From: Nocardiopsis sp. JB363
GTDB lineage: Bacteria > Actinomycetota > Actinomycetes > Streptosporangiales > Streptosporangiaceae
Direction: 5' to 3'
Length of the DNA: 64,000 bases
Assembly (NCBI RefSeq): GCF_900143625.1
Contig: NZ_FRFF01000040.1
Span: forward strand, 1 to 64,000
Shown: in pieces, positions 1 to 8,351 of the stretch
Layout: the number at the start of each line of letters is the position of its first letter
How positions within the stretch are numbered: position 1 is the stretch's first letter
Position numbers and translations under genes: made by a program
Notes under the pieces: generated by a model
What the model saw: only the letters and a program-made list of their open reading frames with translations
Told to the model about the DNA's origin: nothing
Database searches by the model: none

Positions 1-74
1 GTGGGGAGGTGCGTCGGGGGGAGCGGTGGCGTGCCGCATCCGTCCTCGCTTTCCGGGGGTCGTACGAAATAGGG

Positions 75-93
75 AATGAAAACGGTTTTCATT
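75..93. promoter_or_regulatory. Zur-like operator (zinc box)
   Basis: AATGAAAACGGTTTTCATT is a perfect 9-1-9 palindrome. Its core TGAAAAC-G-GTTTTCA matches the 7-1-7 Zur box pattern known in Streptomyces and Mycobacterium (TGAAAAtnaTTTTCA-like). It lies 55 bp upstream of the preferred GTG start of the AraC gene, and an ATG inside it (76) is therefore unlikely to be the true start. It could also serve a leftward gene beyond the window edge. Bases 1-74 show no recognisable gene. Confidence 0.7.
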
Positions 94-147
94 CTAAGCA
101 TAGTTTCGCCCCGCTCCGCCCCGATCGCCGCCGCGTACCCTGGTGAG

Positions 148-966
148 GTGCCCGTATCCGACCCCCGCATCGACCCTCGCTCCGCCCGGCGCGCCAGTTC
201 CGACAGCCGTAGGCTGCCCAGTTACGCCGCCGGTGAGATCGACGTGCCCTTCGTGATGCGGGGCAGCGTCGAGGTCATCGCGCAGGACACCTTCTGGGAG
301 GAGCACTCCCATCCCACCCACGAACTCCTCTGGAACGAACGGGGTGCCTCCTCGGCCACCGTGGGCGCGCGCCTGTGGTCCATCACCCCTTCGGTGGGGC
401 TGTGGATCCCGGCGGGCGTGCCGCACTCGGGATGGACCCCCTCGGGAACCTGGCACCGCGCCGCCCACTTCAGCGTCCGCGAGGTCGCGCCGCTGTCCGA
501 CCGCCCGGTCGCGGTCGAGGTCACCCCGCTGCTCAAGCTGCTGCTCGGCCGGCTGGGGGATGAGGAGCTCACCCCCCAATCGCGCGCCAAGGCCGAGTCG
601 ATGGTGCTGGACGTGCTCGCCCCGGCCGAACGCGAATTCCTGCTGCGCTTTCCGGAATCCGACGTGCTGCGGCCGATCATCGACACCCTGCGCGAGGACC
701 CGGCCGACACCACCACCCTGGCCGCCTGGGCCACACGTCTGGGAGTGAGCTCGCGGACCCTCACTCGGGCCTTCCACGCCGAGACCGGGATGGGTTTCGC
801 CCAGTGGAGCGCGACCGCCCGCGCCCAGCACGCGATCGTGATGCTGGCCCGGGGAGAGGGCATCGAGGAGGTCGCCGAACGCGTGGGCTTCCGCTCGGCC
901 AGTTCGTTCAGCACGGCCTTCCGGAGGGTCACCGGGATGAGCCCGGGACGCTTCCGGTCCCAGTAG
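148..966 (+). CDS. AraC-family transcriptional regulator
   Basis: This is a cytoplasmic DNA-binding regulator of about 272 residues. The N-terminal half is a cupin-like effector domain with a His-rich stretch (HSHPTHELLW) and 'GLWIPAGVPHSGW', typical of AraC proteins with a cupin N-terminus. The C-terminal ~100 residues carry the double helix-turn-helix, including 'LGVSSRTLTRAF', 'IEEVAERVGFRSASSFSTAFRR' split over both helices, and the terminal 'GMSPGRFR'. An in-frame ATG lies 72 bp upstream, but it sits inside the Zur-like palindrome and would add 24 non-homologous residues, so GTG at 148 is preferred; no strong ribosome binding site is seen and a leaderless start is possible. The gene converges on an MFS transporter, a common regulator/efflux pairing. 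Its effector is unknown; zinc-dependent expression is inferred from the operator. Confidence 0.8.
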   Translation: MPVSDPRIDPRSARRASSDSRRLPSYAAGEIDVPFVMRGSVEVIAQDTFWEEHSHPTHELLWNERGASSATVGARLWSITPSVGLWIPAGVPHSGWTPSGTWHRAAHFSVREVAPLSDRPVAVEVTPLLKLLLGRLGDEELTPQSRAKAESMVLDVLAPAEREFLLRFPESDVLRPIIDTLREDPADTTTLAAWATRLGVSSRTLTRAFHAETGMGFAQWSATARAQHAIVMLARGEGIEEVAERVGFRSASSFSTAFRRVTGMSPGRFRSQ

Positions 967-995
967 CGCTCATGGTGGGGGTCGGTTCCGGGGGT

Positions 996-2228
996 TCACT
1001 TCGCCAAAGCCCGGTCGTTCCGTAGTCGGCTCCGAATACGTGAGACGAACCAGGCCACGGTGATCGACGCCAGCAGGCAGTAGGCACCCAGGGCCGCGAT
1101 CTGGGTCGGGTACGCCACTCCGGCGTCGATCAGCAGCCCGGCGACACCGGGACCCGCCGCGGAGGCCAGGACGAGGACCGCCACGATGACCGACCGGATG
1201 GACCCCAGGTGCTCGACCCCGTACACCTCGGGCCACACCGCACCGAACAGACTCAGGGACAGTCCGTTCGTGATCCCGTACAGCAGCATGAACACGACGA
1301 TGCTCCACGGCCCCTCCACCGCAGCCAGGACGAGTAGACCGAGGCCGAGGGGAACCAGGTAGACGGGCACGAGCCGCAGCGCGGTGAGGCGGTCCACGAG
1401 GAAACCGCCCACCAGGTTGAACACCACCGTCGTCACGGCGTACACCGAGAAGGCCGAGGCGAACAGGGCGGGTTCCCAACCACGCAGTTCGGTCAAGTGC
1501 GCCTGGTGGAAGAACACGGTGTTGCCGATGAGGGCGGGCGCGGCCATGGCGGTGAGCAGCAGGTAGAAGTAGGGGTCGCGGAGGGTCTGGCGCCGCGTCC
1601 AGCCGCGAACCGTGGCCACCGCCGGGTCATCGTCCACGCCGGCCGGTGCGCGCTCCCGGCGCATGAGGGCGGACATCGGCCAGGCCAGCAGGAGGAGAAG
1701 GGCGACCACGACCCACCACGTCTCCTTCCACCCGACCACGGCCAAGACGGCGATGACCACGAGCGGAAGCACGGCCTCCCCGCTGTTCAGCCCCAGGGTG
1801 GCCACCGAGGTGGCGCGACCGCGATCCCGGACGAACCACCGCCCGGTGAGGGTGAAGGACGTGTGGGTCATCATCCCCTGACCGAACAGCCGTAGGGCGA
1901 ACAGGGCCAGGAAGAGGATCCATACGTGGGTCGCCAGCGCCATCATCGCCGCACCCAGAGCCAGCATCAGCATGAGCACGGGGATGACCCGCCCGGCGCC
2001 GTACCGGTCCACCACCTTGCCCAACTGGGTCATCACCAGGGCTCCGGCCAGGGTCGCGATCATGAACAGGGAGCCGAACTGCCCGTGGGTGAGGTCGAGG
2101 TCCTGGCGGATGGCGGTGGAGAACAGGGAGACGAAGAAGGTCTGCCCGAACGAGGAGAACAGGAAGAGCGCGAAACAGCCCAGCAGCCAGCGCCGGTTGG
2201 TACCCAGGAAGGTGAGGTAGGCGCGCAT
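996..2228 (-). CDS. MFS transporter
   Basis: This inner-membrane secondary transporter has 410 residues and about 12 hydrophobic helices. The loop between helices 2 and 3 has the MFS signature region 'GKVVDRYGAGRV', and 'GGFLVDRLTALR' is the equivalent in the second half. 'RWFVRDRGRATSVA' in the first half resembles the oxalate/formate-antiporter (OFA)-like and monocarboxylate branch of MFS, but the substrate cannot be assigned. It converges with the AraC gene (29 bp between stops). Its promoter region (2229 onward) is AT-richer than the surroundings. Confidence 0.8.
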   Translation of the reverse strand: MRAYLTFLGTNRRWLLGCFALFLFSSFGQTFFVSLFSTAIRQDLDLTHGQFGSLFMIATLAGALVMTQLGKVVDRYGAGRVIPVLMLMLALGAAMMALATHVWILFLALFALRLFGQGMMTHTSFTLTGRWFVRDRGRATSVATLGLNSGEAVLPLVVIAVLAVVGWKETWWVVVALLLLLAWPMSALMRRERAPAGVDDDPAVATVRGWTRRQTLRDPYFYLLLTAMAAPALIGNTVFFHQAHLTELRGWEPALFASAFSVYAVTTVVFNLVGGFLVDRLTALRLVPVYLVPLGLGLLVLAAVEGPWSIVVFMLLYGITNGLSLSLFGAVWPEVYGVEHLGSIRSVIVAVLVLASAAGPGVAGLLIDAGVAYPTQIAALGAYCLLASITVAWFVSRIRSRLRNDRALAK

Positions 2229-2615
2229 GTCAGCCCGGGATCCGATCGTTCGACGCCGCGGCGAACGTTTCCGACCGGCTCCTCACGTTTCCCCATTCGA
2301 CATCAGAATCAGGTCCGATGACATCGGTGTGCGAGAGGACGATCATTGGTGAATCCCAGATTCCTTGAGGGTAGGAGATCTCTGATGAAGCGCAGTCGGT
2401 CGGACTCTACACAGTGCTGTTCCCAGAGGGAAGAGATGTCTCGGAATGCGGGAAGTGCGAGGTCGGAGAGGCGGGAAATTTCGGGGCTGTTAATATTTTG
2501 GAGAGGGCGCCCTCGTGTTGTTGTCTTATGGTAATCAATGTAAATTCTTGGTGGCTGTTCGGATTTCGTTGGCCGGCTGACCGGTTTGCCGCAGACTCGA
2601 AGGCCACCGAACCGT
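2229..2615. other. Non-coding, relatively AT-rich gap
   Basis: This stretch of about 390 bp contains the promoter of the leftward MFS gene. It is noticeably richer in A+T than its neighbours, especially 2470-2560. Reading frames across it lack actinobacterial codon bias and match nothing I recognise. Together with the broken gene that follows, it looks like decayed DNA. Confidence 0.5.
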
Positions 2616-2893
2616 ATGATCGCTGAGAAGGCCGCCCCGGGCGCCGCCCACACCTGGTGGAACTCCCTGAGCAAGGCCGAGCAGGAGACCGCCATGGAGG
2701 TGCACCCCGACCTCCTGCGCGACCTGGACGGCATCCCGTCGACTTTGCGGGGCGTGTGCAGCATGGGAGAACAGACGTGGAGAGGTACCACCATTCCGGA
2801 TACTTCCACGAGGAATCGTCCCTCGACTACATGGGCGGCGTGGCCGGAGGAGAGTGGGAGATATTCGATGTTCGATGTGATGGGCCGCGGTGA
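2616..2893 (+). pseudogene. Remnant of a DUF1023/WXG100-associated gene
   Basis: Starting at ATG 2616 the frame encodes a segment with 'TWWNSLSKAEQE', 'HPDLLRDLDGIPSTLR'. This is the N-terminal motif of actinobacterial DUF1023 alpha/beta hydrolases and related WXG100-linked proteins (W-W-x2-L-S ... L-x-x-L-x-G-I-P). Those proteins are hundreds of residues long. Here the similarity stops after about 45 residues (near 2750), and good coding sense seems to pass to another frame ('YHHSGYFHEESSLDYMGG...') that ends at TGA 2891-2893. That stop overlaps the GTG of the next gene in a GTGA junction, as in a translationally coupled operon. A frameshift or a deletion fusing two genes would explain this; the hydrolase core is absent. 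Confidence 0.5.
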
Positions 2894-3723
2894 CCGGAGT
2901 GGATGACAACCGCATCGCCCTGATCTCACGGTTCTGGGCCGCGATGACCGTGACCGTGCACGGGACGTTCGGGGCTCTCCTCTTCTACGCGCTGTTCAGG
3001 TCCCTGGACGAAATCGCGTCGGCCCCCAACGTCGTGGCCGCGGTGATCCTCGCAGGATCGGCCGCCTCCGCCGGCTGGGGACTGCACCGGTCGAAGAGGA
3101 GTCGAAGGTCGATCTTCGTCCCTCTCACGTGTGCTCCGATACCGATCGCCGTCCTCCTGCACTGGCTGATGGTGCCCTTCTCCCTGCCGGCTTCTCTGGC
3201 TCACGCCCCGTGGGCCCTGTATGCGATATGGGTCGCGCCGAGCCTCCTGGCCGCACTTTCAGGCCTGTTGGCCGCGCTTTCCGAGAAGAACGTCGATCGT
3301 CCGAAGGAGCCGTACGAACCAGGGGATACCGCAGTCCCCCTGCCGATCGTGTCGAGCGCCGGAGCGATCCTCGTTTACGCGATCCTCGGAGTTCTCGTAT
3401 TCGCTCTCACCGCAGGGTTCTCAAGAGCCTACGTGCCCGGATCGGTGGTCACGGGAGCGATCTTCCTGTGTTCGCCTTTCATCTTCCTGGCTGTCGGCCT
3501 CTCTTTCGCACTCGCAAGACACATAGAGAGAGCCCGACCCATTCTTGTCGCCGGTCTGCTTTCCCTGGCCGTCATGTGCCCTGCCCTGTTGTTCACGGCC
3601 GGCGGGTTCGGCCTTCTCTTGTACCTCGTTATCGCCCTTCCACTGATCTGGCCGACCGTACGTGCGTGGCAGATCGTTCGGGCAGAAATGACAGAGAGGG
3701 GTTCCCGTTCGACCCTGGTGTAA
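2890..3723 (+). CDS. Multi-pass membrane protein, unknown function
   Basis: This is a 277-residue integral membrane protein with about eight hydrophobic segments, arranged as two groups of four around a hydrophilic loop with 'EKNVDRPKEPYEPGD' near residue 135-150. I recognise no catalytic motif or family. The start is GTG 2890, overlapping the preceding stop as GTGA; GTG 2899 is the alternative. The upstream reading frame is a remnant of a DUF1023-like gene, so this may be the surviving partner of a damaged operon. A transposase remnant begins immediately after its stop. Confidence 0.65.
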   Translation: MTGVDDNRIALISRFWAAMTVTVHGTFGALLFYALFRSLDEIASAPNVVAAVILAGSAASAGWGLHRSKRSRRSIFVPLTCAPIPIAVLLHWLMVPFSLPASLAHAPWALYAIWVAPSLLAALSGLLAALSEKNVDRPKEPYEPGDTAVPLPIVSSAGAILVYAILGVLVFALTAGFSRAYVPGSVVTGAIFLCSPFIFLAVGLSFALARHIERARPILVAGLLSLAVMCPALLFTAGGFGLLLYLVIALPLIWPTVRAWQIVRAEMTERGSRSTLV

Positions 3724-3875
3724 GAGCTCATCTCAAAAGTTCTGCGAGATAGCTCTGACCCTGACATGAGCACCTTCGGTGAGTGATGTGTTGCCCGTCG
3801 GGCTCTGGGAAATCGTCCGGCCGCTGCTGGCCCACCACCCAGGACCGGCCGCCCCCGCGTGGAGCGGGGGCGGGT
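3724..3875 (+). mobile_element. IS5-family-like transposase 5' remnant
   Basis: From GTG 3779 the frame reads 'VSDVLPVGLWEIVRPLLAHH'. This is the characteristic N-terminus of actinobacterial IS5-type transposases (x-D-x-L-P-D-G-L-W-E-I-V-x-P-L-L-P). Only about 30 residues survive before the sequence becomes hairpin-rich and unrelated. The bases before it (3724-3755), containing CTCATCTCAAAAG and an imperfect inverted repeat GAGCT..AGCTC, resemble an IS terminal repeat. No downstream DDE domain or second end is seen, so this is a fragment with no function of its own. Confidence 0.55.
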
Positions 3876-3913
3876 CGGACCCGGGACGGGAACACCATCG
3901 TTACCGTCCCGGG
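3849..3913. terminator. Double hairpin downstream of pectate lyase
   Basis: Two inverted repeats follow each other. The first is CCGCCCCCGC / GCGGGGGCGG at 3849-3858 and 3864-3873, with a 5-nt loop. The second is CCCGGGACGG / CCGTCCCGGG at 3880-3889 and 3904-3913, with a 14-nt loop. They lie between the stops of the rightward membrane protein/IS remnant and the leftward pectate lyase (3951). A termination role for the lyase transcript is the simplest reading; neither has a U-tract. Confidence 0.6.
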
Positions 3914-3950
3914 CCACGAAGGACCGATCGCCCGAAGGCGGGGGTCGACC

Positions 3951-5546
3951 TCAGTTGTTCGGCGGCGCGCCGGCGTAGGTCTCGAACTCGGCCACGCGCG
4001 GTGTGCCGTTCGAGTCGGTGATCTCGAAGTTGATCTTTCGCAGCGTCGTCGGGGTGAAGGTGATGACCCCCGCTCCGCTGCCGGTGCTCAGGACGGCGCC
4101 GGTGTCGTGGTCGACGACCCGCCAGGAACCGATGTCGCCTTCGGCTCCGGCCGCCTCGCGAATGGCGATCGTGGACACCGTGGTGTCGGAACCCCACTTG
4201 ACCGAGATGCGACCGGTCGAGCCGCTCGGCGACCAGTAGGTGTTCATGTCACCGTCGATGACGTTCCCGTAACTGGTCCCGCCGGCCTTGCCGGAGCCGT
4301 CGGCCCCGGACCCGGCCCCGAGGCTGAGGTTGGTCCCAGCGGGAGGATCGGTCGGGTCAGGGTCGGTGGGATCGGGATCGGGGTCGGTCGGGTCCGGGTC
4401 CGTGGGGTCCGGGTCGGTCGGATCGGGATCGGTGGGCTCACTCGCTTCGCAGTCACCGTCCGAGACCCGATTGCCCTTGTCCGCGCCCGCGGTCTGGTTC
4501 AGCACCTCCGACAGGCAGCCGGCGTCGTCGAGCTCGTAGGGGTAGGGAATGCTCACCGACGTGGTGGACTGCGGGTCGGGCCCGGCGGGGTAGTTCTCGT
4601 CGCCCTGGCTGGACCAGGTCACGTTGTCGAAGACGTTGCCGCCGACGTCCCAGGAGCCCCTCTCGTTGGTGTAGAAGGTGCCCAGGACGTCCTTGGAGTC
4701 CTTGAAGTAGTTGTTCTCCACCTTCGCGCTGGCCCCGGCACGGGAGTTGATGCCGGACTTCTGCAGTCCCTCGTAGTGGTTGTTGTACATGTGTCCGACG
4801 CCGCCGCGCAGGAGGGGAGCGCGCGAGTCGATGTTCTCGTACAGGTTGTGGTTGTACGTGACGTAGCCGTTGGAGAGGTCGCTCTCGCTGGACCCGACCA
4901 GGCCGCCACGGCCGGAGTTGCGCAGAATGCTGTAGGAGAGGGTGACGTACTGGGTGTTGTTCTTCATGTCGAAGAGGGCGTCGTAGCCCTCCGATTCCCC
5001 ACCCGACGCCTCCAGGGTGACGTGGTCGACCCAGATGTTGCGGACGTCCTTTTCCATCCCGATGGCGTCACCGCCGTTGGACGTGGGCGAGCCGGACTTC
5101 TTGACGTTCCGGACGGTCACGTTCTGGATGATGATGTTGTGGGACTCCCGGATGTGGATACCCAGCTGGTCGAACACGGCTCCGCTGCCGGTGCCGACGA
5201 TCGTGACGTTGCTGATCTTCTTGAGCTCGATCACGTCGTCGGCGGTGTCACAGCCGTCCCCCGACACCTTGGAGGTGTTGCCGTGGTCGATGGTGCCCTC
5301 TACCTCGATGATGATCGGAGTGCTGGTGTCGGGCCGATCGCACAGGGCTTGGTGGAGCTGGGTTCCGGTCGTGGCCCGTACGGTCTGCCCGCCCGCGCCG
5401 CCGGTGGTCCCGCCGTTCTGAGTCGCGAAACCCGTGGCGCTTCCGGTCTGTGCCGATGCGGGGGACATGGGCAGGGACAGAACGGCTCCCAGCAGGGCCG
5501 CGGTGGCCAGCGTCGACACGAGTCGTCGCGTGATTGATCGTCTCAC
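3951..5546 (-). CDS. Secreted pectate lyase (PL1) with C-terminal discoidin-like domain
   Basis: This extracellular enzyme is predicted to cleave polygalacturonate by beta-elimination. The start is GTG 5546 with AAAGGTGG just upstream (531 residues). Residues 1-32 form a Sec signal peptide ending in PASA. The PL1 beta-helix follows: 'IWVDHVTLE' (about 171-179) matches the family vWiDH motif and 'RAPLLR' (242-247) matches RxPxxR, which holds the catalytic Arg; 'DMKNNTQYVTLSYS' is the second conserved strand. A Thr-Asp-Pro repeat linker near 365-400 precedes a C-terminal domain with 'NVIDGDMNTYWSP', typical of F5/8-type discoidin or carbohydrate-binding modules. The upstream region carries LacI-type operators, so sugar-dependent control is likely. 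The long upstream in-frame extension to 5765 is not coding. Confidence 0.9.
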   Translation of the reverse strand: MRRSITRRLVSTLATAALLGAVLSLPMSPASAQTGSATGFATQNGGTTGGAGGQTVRATTGTQLHQALCDRPDTSTPIIIEVEGTIDHGNTSKVSGDGCDTADDVIELKKISNVTIVGTGSGAVFDQLGIHIRESHNIIIQNVTVRNVKKSGSPTSNGGDAIGMEKDVRNIWVDHVTLEASGGESEGYDALFDMKNNTQYVTLSYSILRNSGRGGLVGSSESDLSNGYVTYNHNLYENIDSRAPLLRGGVGHMYNNHYEGLQKSGINSRAGASAKVENNYFKDSKDVLGTFYTNERGSWDVGGNVFDNVTWSSQGDENYPAGPDPQSTTSVSIPYPYELDDAGCLSEVLNQTAGADKGNRVSDGDCEASEPTDPDPTDPDPTDPDPTDPDPDPTDPDPTDPPAGTNLSLGAGSGADGSGKAGGTSYGNVIDGDMNTYWSPSGSTGRISVKWGSDTTVSTIAIREAAGAEGDIGSWRVVDHDTGAVLSTGSGAGVITFTPTTLRKINFEITDSNGTPRVAEFETYAGAPPNN

Positions 5547-5625
5547 TGATGACCCACCTTTCAGCTTGAAGAATGAGCGTTGACTAGGGGGTGAACATTC
5601 ATCTGCCGTACTCCCCGAGAGTAGA

Positions 5626-5669
5626 GAAAGCGCTTTCCATGTCAAGGGGTGTATTGCAAGCGCTTGCAA
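5626..5669. promoter_or_regulatory. Two LacI-family operators upstream of pectate lyase
   Basis: GAAAGCGCTTTC (5626-5637) and TTGCAAGCGCTTGCAA (5654-5669) are perfect palindromes centred 30 bp apart, with the central CpG and AAGCGCTT core of LacI/GalR-family operators. A weaker third copy (TGCAAGCGTTTGGA) lies at 5761-5774. They sit 80-125 bp upstream of the lyase GTG, in the only promoter-sized gap available to it. No LacI regulator gene is in the window. Confidence 0.75.
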
Positions 5670-5843
5670 AGGAGAAGAAGAGTCCGACCGTCCAGAACCT
5701 CTGTGTCCTGCGGGTTCGCCGGCATCCGAGAAGGAAATCGGGAGTGAGTACCTCAAGAGGTGCAAGCGTTTGGAATCGCGTCGTCATACGAGTGGCGCCG
5801 GGCCGGGCCTGCGAGGAGGTGGCAAGCCCGGCCCGCGCGGGCC

Positions 5844-7382
5844 TCATCTCGAAGGGTCGGAGACCTTCCCGTAGCCGAGTGCCTCCCAGAAGTCGCCACG
5901 CACGTAGCGCTGCTCGGGCTCGGGATCGAAGTCCCAACGGCGCACCCGCCCGTTCCGCAGCGCCTCGGCGACGAGACGACGACTCGCCTGGCTCGCGAGC
6001 ACATCGGATTCCAGGCGGGGGACGTCGTATCGCGCATGGAGCGCTGCCCGCATCTGGCGAACGGTCTCCGCGTACTCGGGCGCCCCGGCGCGGTTGCGCA
6101 GTTCGTCCGGGTCCACCGAGAGGTCGAAGAGCTGCTCCGGATCGCCGGGGCACAGCACGTATTTCAGGTGCCCTCGCACCAGCGTCAACTGGGGACGCAA
6201 CGTGCCCTCCGCGAGGTACTCGATCACGATGTCGCGATCCTGCGGGGTCTCTTCGCCCGAGCGCTCCCGACGTGCGGTCTCCAGCAGCGACCGCCCGTCC
6301 TGCTCACCTGCCGCAGGAGCCCCCGAGAGCTCCAGCAGGGTGGGCATCAGATCGAGTAGGCAGACCGTGTTGGCGAAACGGCCCTTGGGCACCAGGTGTT
6401 CGGGTCCGTGCACGATCATCGGTACCCGCGAGGACTGCTCGTACGGTGACATCTTGTACCAGAGGCCCTTCTCGCCCAGCATGTCACCGTGGTCGCTCGT
6501 GACGATGATGACGGTGTCGTCGGCCAGCCCGAGCTCCTCGACGCGCTCGCGAATACGGCCGACATGGTCATCGATATAGTTCACCGCGGCGTAGTACGCG
6601 CGGCGGGCCCTGCGTACCTCGCCGATGCCGGGCTCCCGTACGTCGAACCCGCTCATCGTTCGCAGGCGGTGGCTGTGCGGATCCTGCTCGGGGTCGGGAA
6701 CCTCGGGGTGGGCCGGATCAGGGATCTCGACGTCGGCGAACCGGTCCCAGTGCTCGCGTGGCGGCTCGTACGGATCATGCGGATGAATGAACGAGGTGAC
6801 CATCAGGAAGGGCAGGTTCTCCCCCGCGGCCTGGTTGACACGGACCCTGTCGTTGAGGTGCCGTAGGGTCCGGAAACCGACCTCGTCGTCGAAGTCCTGC
6901 TGCACCGTCGCCTTGGAGACTCCGGCGGTGAACACCGCGTCGGCGTCGTGATACCACTGAAGCCGATCCGCCAGTGGGCGATTCCAATCGGGCACCATGT
7001 CGAGGTCGGCCGGGTAGACATCGGTGGTCAGCCTCTCCTCGAAGCCGTGTTGCTGATCCGGTCCGATGAAGTGCATCCTCCCGATCAGCGCCGTGTGGTA
7101 GCCGATCGCCCGCAGCCGGTGGGCGAAGGTCGGTTCGGACGCCGCGAAATCATCTCCGTTGTCGTGGCAGCCGATCGCCGAGGGCATGCGGCCGGTCATC
7201 ATCGACGCACGCGAGGGCGCGCACAACGGAGTGTTGCAGTACGCGCGATCGAACACAGCTCCCTCGTCGGCGAGCGCGTCGATGTTCGGGGTCTTCGCGG
7301 CCTGATCACCGTAGGCGCCGAGAGCCTGCGCTGCCATCTGGTCAGCCTGGATCACGATGATGTTCGGCCGATTCCGAGTCAT
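5844..7382 (-). CDS. betC: Choline-sulfatase
   Basis: This cytoplasmic-type arylsulfatase-fold hydrolase (512 residues, usual family length) is predicted to convert choline-O-sulfate to choline and sulfate. 'CAPSRAS' at residues 54-60 is the sulfatase C-x-P-S-R signature whose Cys is oxidised to formylglycine. 'NIIVIQADQ' near the N-terminus and 'TSDHGDMLGEKGLWYK' supply metal and substrate ligands. The C-terminal 'RRWDFDPEPEQRYVRG' is the tail typical of choline-sulfatases rather than generic sulfatases. The ATG is preceded by GAAGGGAAG. It is divergent from a gene for the formylglycine-generating enzyme that would activate it, and a choline/betaine-type transporter is next door. The choline produced could feed glycine-betaine synthesis, but no betaine dehydrogenase is present here. 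Confidence 0.87.
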   Translation of the reverse strand: MTRNRPNIIVIQADQMAAQALGAYGDQAAKTPNIDALADEGAVFDRAYCNTPLCAPSRASMMTGRMPSAIGCHDNGDDFAASEPTFAHRLRAIGYHTALIGRMHFIGPDQQHGFEERLTTDVYPADLDMVPDWNRPLADRLQWYHDADAVFTAGVSKATVQQDFDDEVGFRTLRHLNDRVRVNQAAGENLPFLMVTSFIHPHDPYEPPREHWDRFADVEIPDPAHPEVPDPEQDPHSHRLRTMSGFDVREPGIGEVRRARRAYYAAVNYIDDHVGRIRERVEELGLADDTVIIVTSDHGDMLGEKGLWYKMSPYEQSSRVPMIVHGPEHLVPKGRFANTVCLLDLMPTLLELSGAPAAGEQDGRSLLETARRERSGEETPQDRDIVIEYLAEGTLRPQLTLVRGHLKYVLCPGDPEQLFDLSVDPDELRNRAGAPEYAETVRQMRAALHARYDVPRLESDVLASQASRRLVAEALRNGRVRRWDFDPEPEQRYVRGDFWEALGYGKVSDPSR

Positions 7383-7420
7383 GGGTCTTCCCTTCAGTGA
7401 GACGGAACAAAGGGGTTCGA

Positions 7421-8326
7421 ATGAGTTGCTGTGGTCCCGAACGGGACACGACCCGCCGACGGCCGGAGGGCCTGGCGGGCGCCGACGTGAAGACGCTGGA
7501 GCGCCTTACCGCCACCGCGAACGACGAGCTGCGGATGATCGGCCTCGCGGGAGGCGCGTTCCTCATGGGCAGCACGGATCGGTTCGCCTACCCCGAGGAC
7601 GGAGAGGGACCTGTTCGCGAGGAGCGGGTGGAGCCGTTCGCCATCGCCCCGACGACGGTGACGGTGGCCGAGTTCGCCGCCTTCGTGCTCGACACCGGGT
7701 ACCGCAGTGAGGCAGAGCGGCTGGGGGACTCGCTCGTGTTCCAGGGCCTGCTGCCTGAGAGGTTGCGCGACGGTGCGCCGGCGGTCGCGAGGACTCCTTG
7801 GTGGCGTCGGGTCGAGGGAGCGTGCTGGTACCGGCCCGAGGGCCCCGGGTCCTCGGCGGAGTCCCGCGGCGCACACCCGGTCACCCACGTGTCGCAGCGG
7901 GACGCGATGGCCTATGCCGAGTGGGTCGGTGCCCGGCTTCCGTCGGAGGCCGAGTGGGAGTTCGCGTCGCGCGGTGGGCTCGAACAGCGGTCTTTCCCTT
8001 GGGGTGCGGTACGAGAACCCGACGGAGTGCCTCGCATGAACACCTTCCCCGGTGACTTCCCGGACGGCCCGACCGGAGTGGTCGGCACCGTGCCCGCCGC
8101 GTCGTTCGTACCCAACGCCTACGGTCTGTACAACACCACGGGCAATGTCTGGGAGTGGACCAGCGGCGTCTTCGGCGAGACCGATGGACGACCCGTGCTG
8201 CGCGGCGGATCGTACATGTGCCACGCGTCGTACTGCCGTCGATATCGCACCTCCGCGCGTACCGCGGTGACCGCGGACACGACCCTCGGACATACGGGCT
8301 TTCGCCTGGCCCTCGACGTCGGCTGA
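7421..8326 (+). CDS. Formylglycine-generating enzyme (sulfatase-activating)
   Basis: This protein is predicted to oxidise the active-site Cys of the neighbouring sulfatase to C-alpha-formylglycine. ATG 7421 with AAAGGGG 6 nt upstream is preferred over the in-frame GTG 7397 (301 residues). The fold is SUMF1/FGE: 'GGAFLMGSTD' at the start, 'HPVTHVSQRDAMAYAEW', 'RLPSEAEWEFASRGG' and 'NVWEWTSG'. The catalytic cysteine pair of true FGEs is present in 'GGSYMCHASYCRR' (Cys267 and Cys272), which separates it from non-catalytic SUMF-domain proteins such as EgtB or NirV-like homologues. It shares a short divergent promoter region with betC, an arrangement that supports a dedicated pair. Confidence 0.9.
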   Translation: MSCCGPERDTTRRRPEGLAGADVKTLERLTATANDELRMIGLAGGAFLMGSTDRFAYPEDGEGPVREERVEPFAIAPTTVTVAEFAAFVLDTGYRSEAERLGDSLVFQGLLPERLRDGAPAVARTPWWRRVEGACWYRPEGPGSSAESRGAHPVTHVSQRDAMAYAEWVGARLPSEAEWEFASRGGLEQRSFPWGAVREPDGVPRMNTFPGDFPDGPTGVVGTVPAASFVPNAYGLYNTTGNVWEWTSGVFGETDGRPVLRGGSYMCHASYCRRYRTSARTAVTADTTLGHTGFRLALDVG

Positions 8327-8351
8327 TCGGCGGGGGCCGAGGGCGAGGAGG

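Noticed and set aside
4340-4440. Short tandem GGGTCGGT/GGATCGGG repeats suggestive of an array
   Set aside because: They encode the Thr-Asp-Pro linker of the pectate lyase; there are no spacers as in CRISPR.
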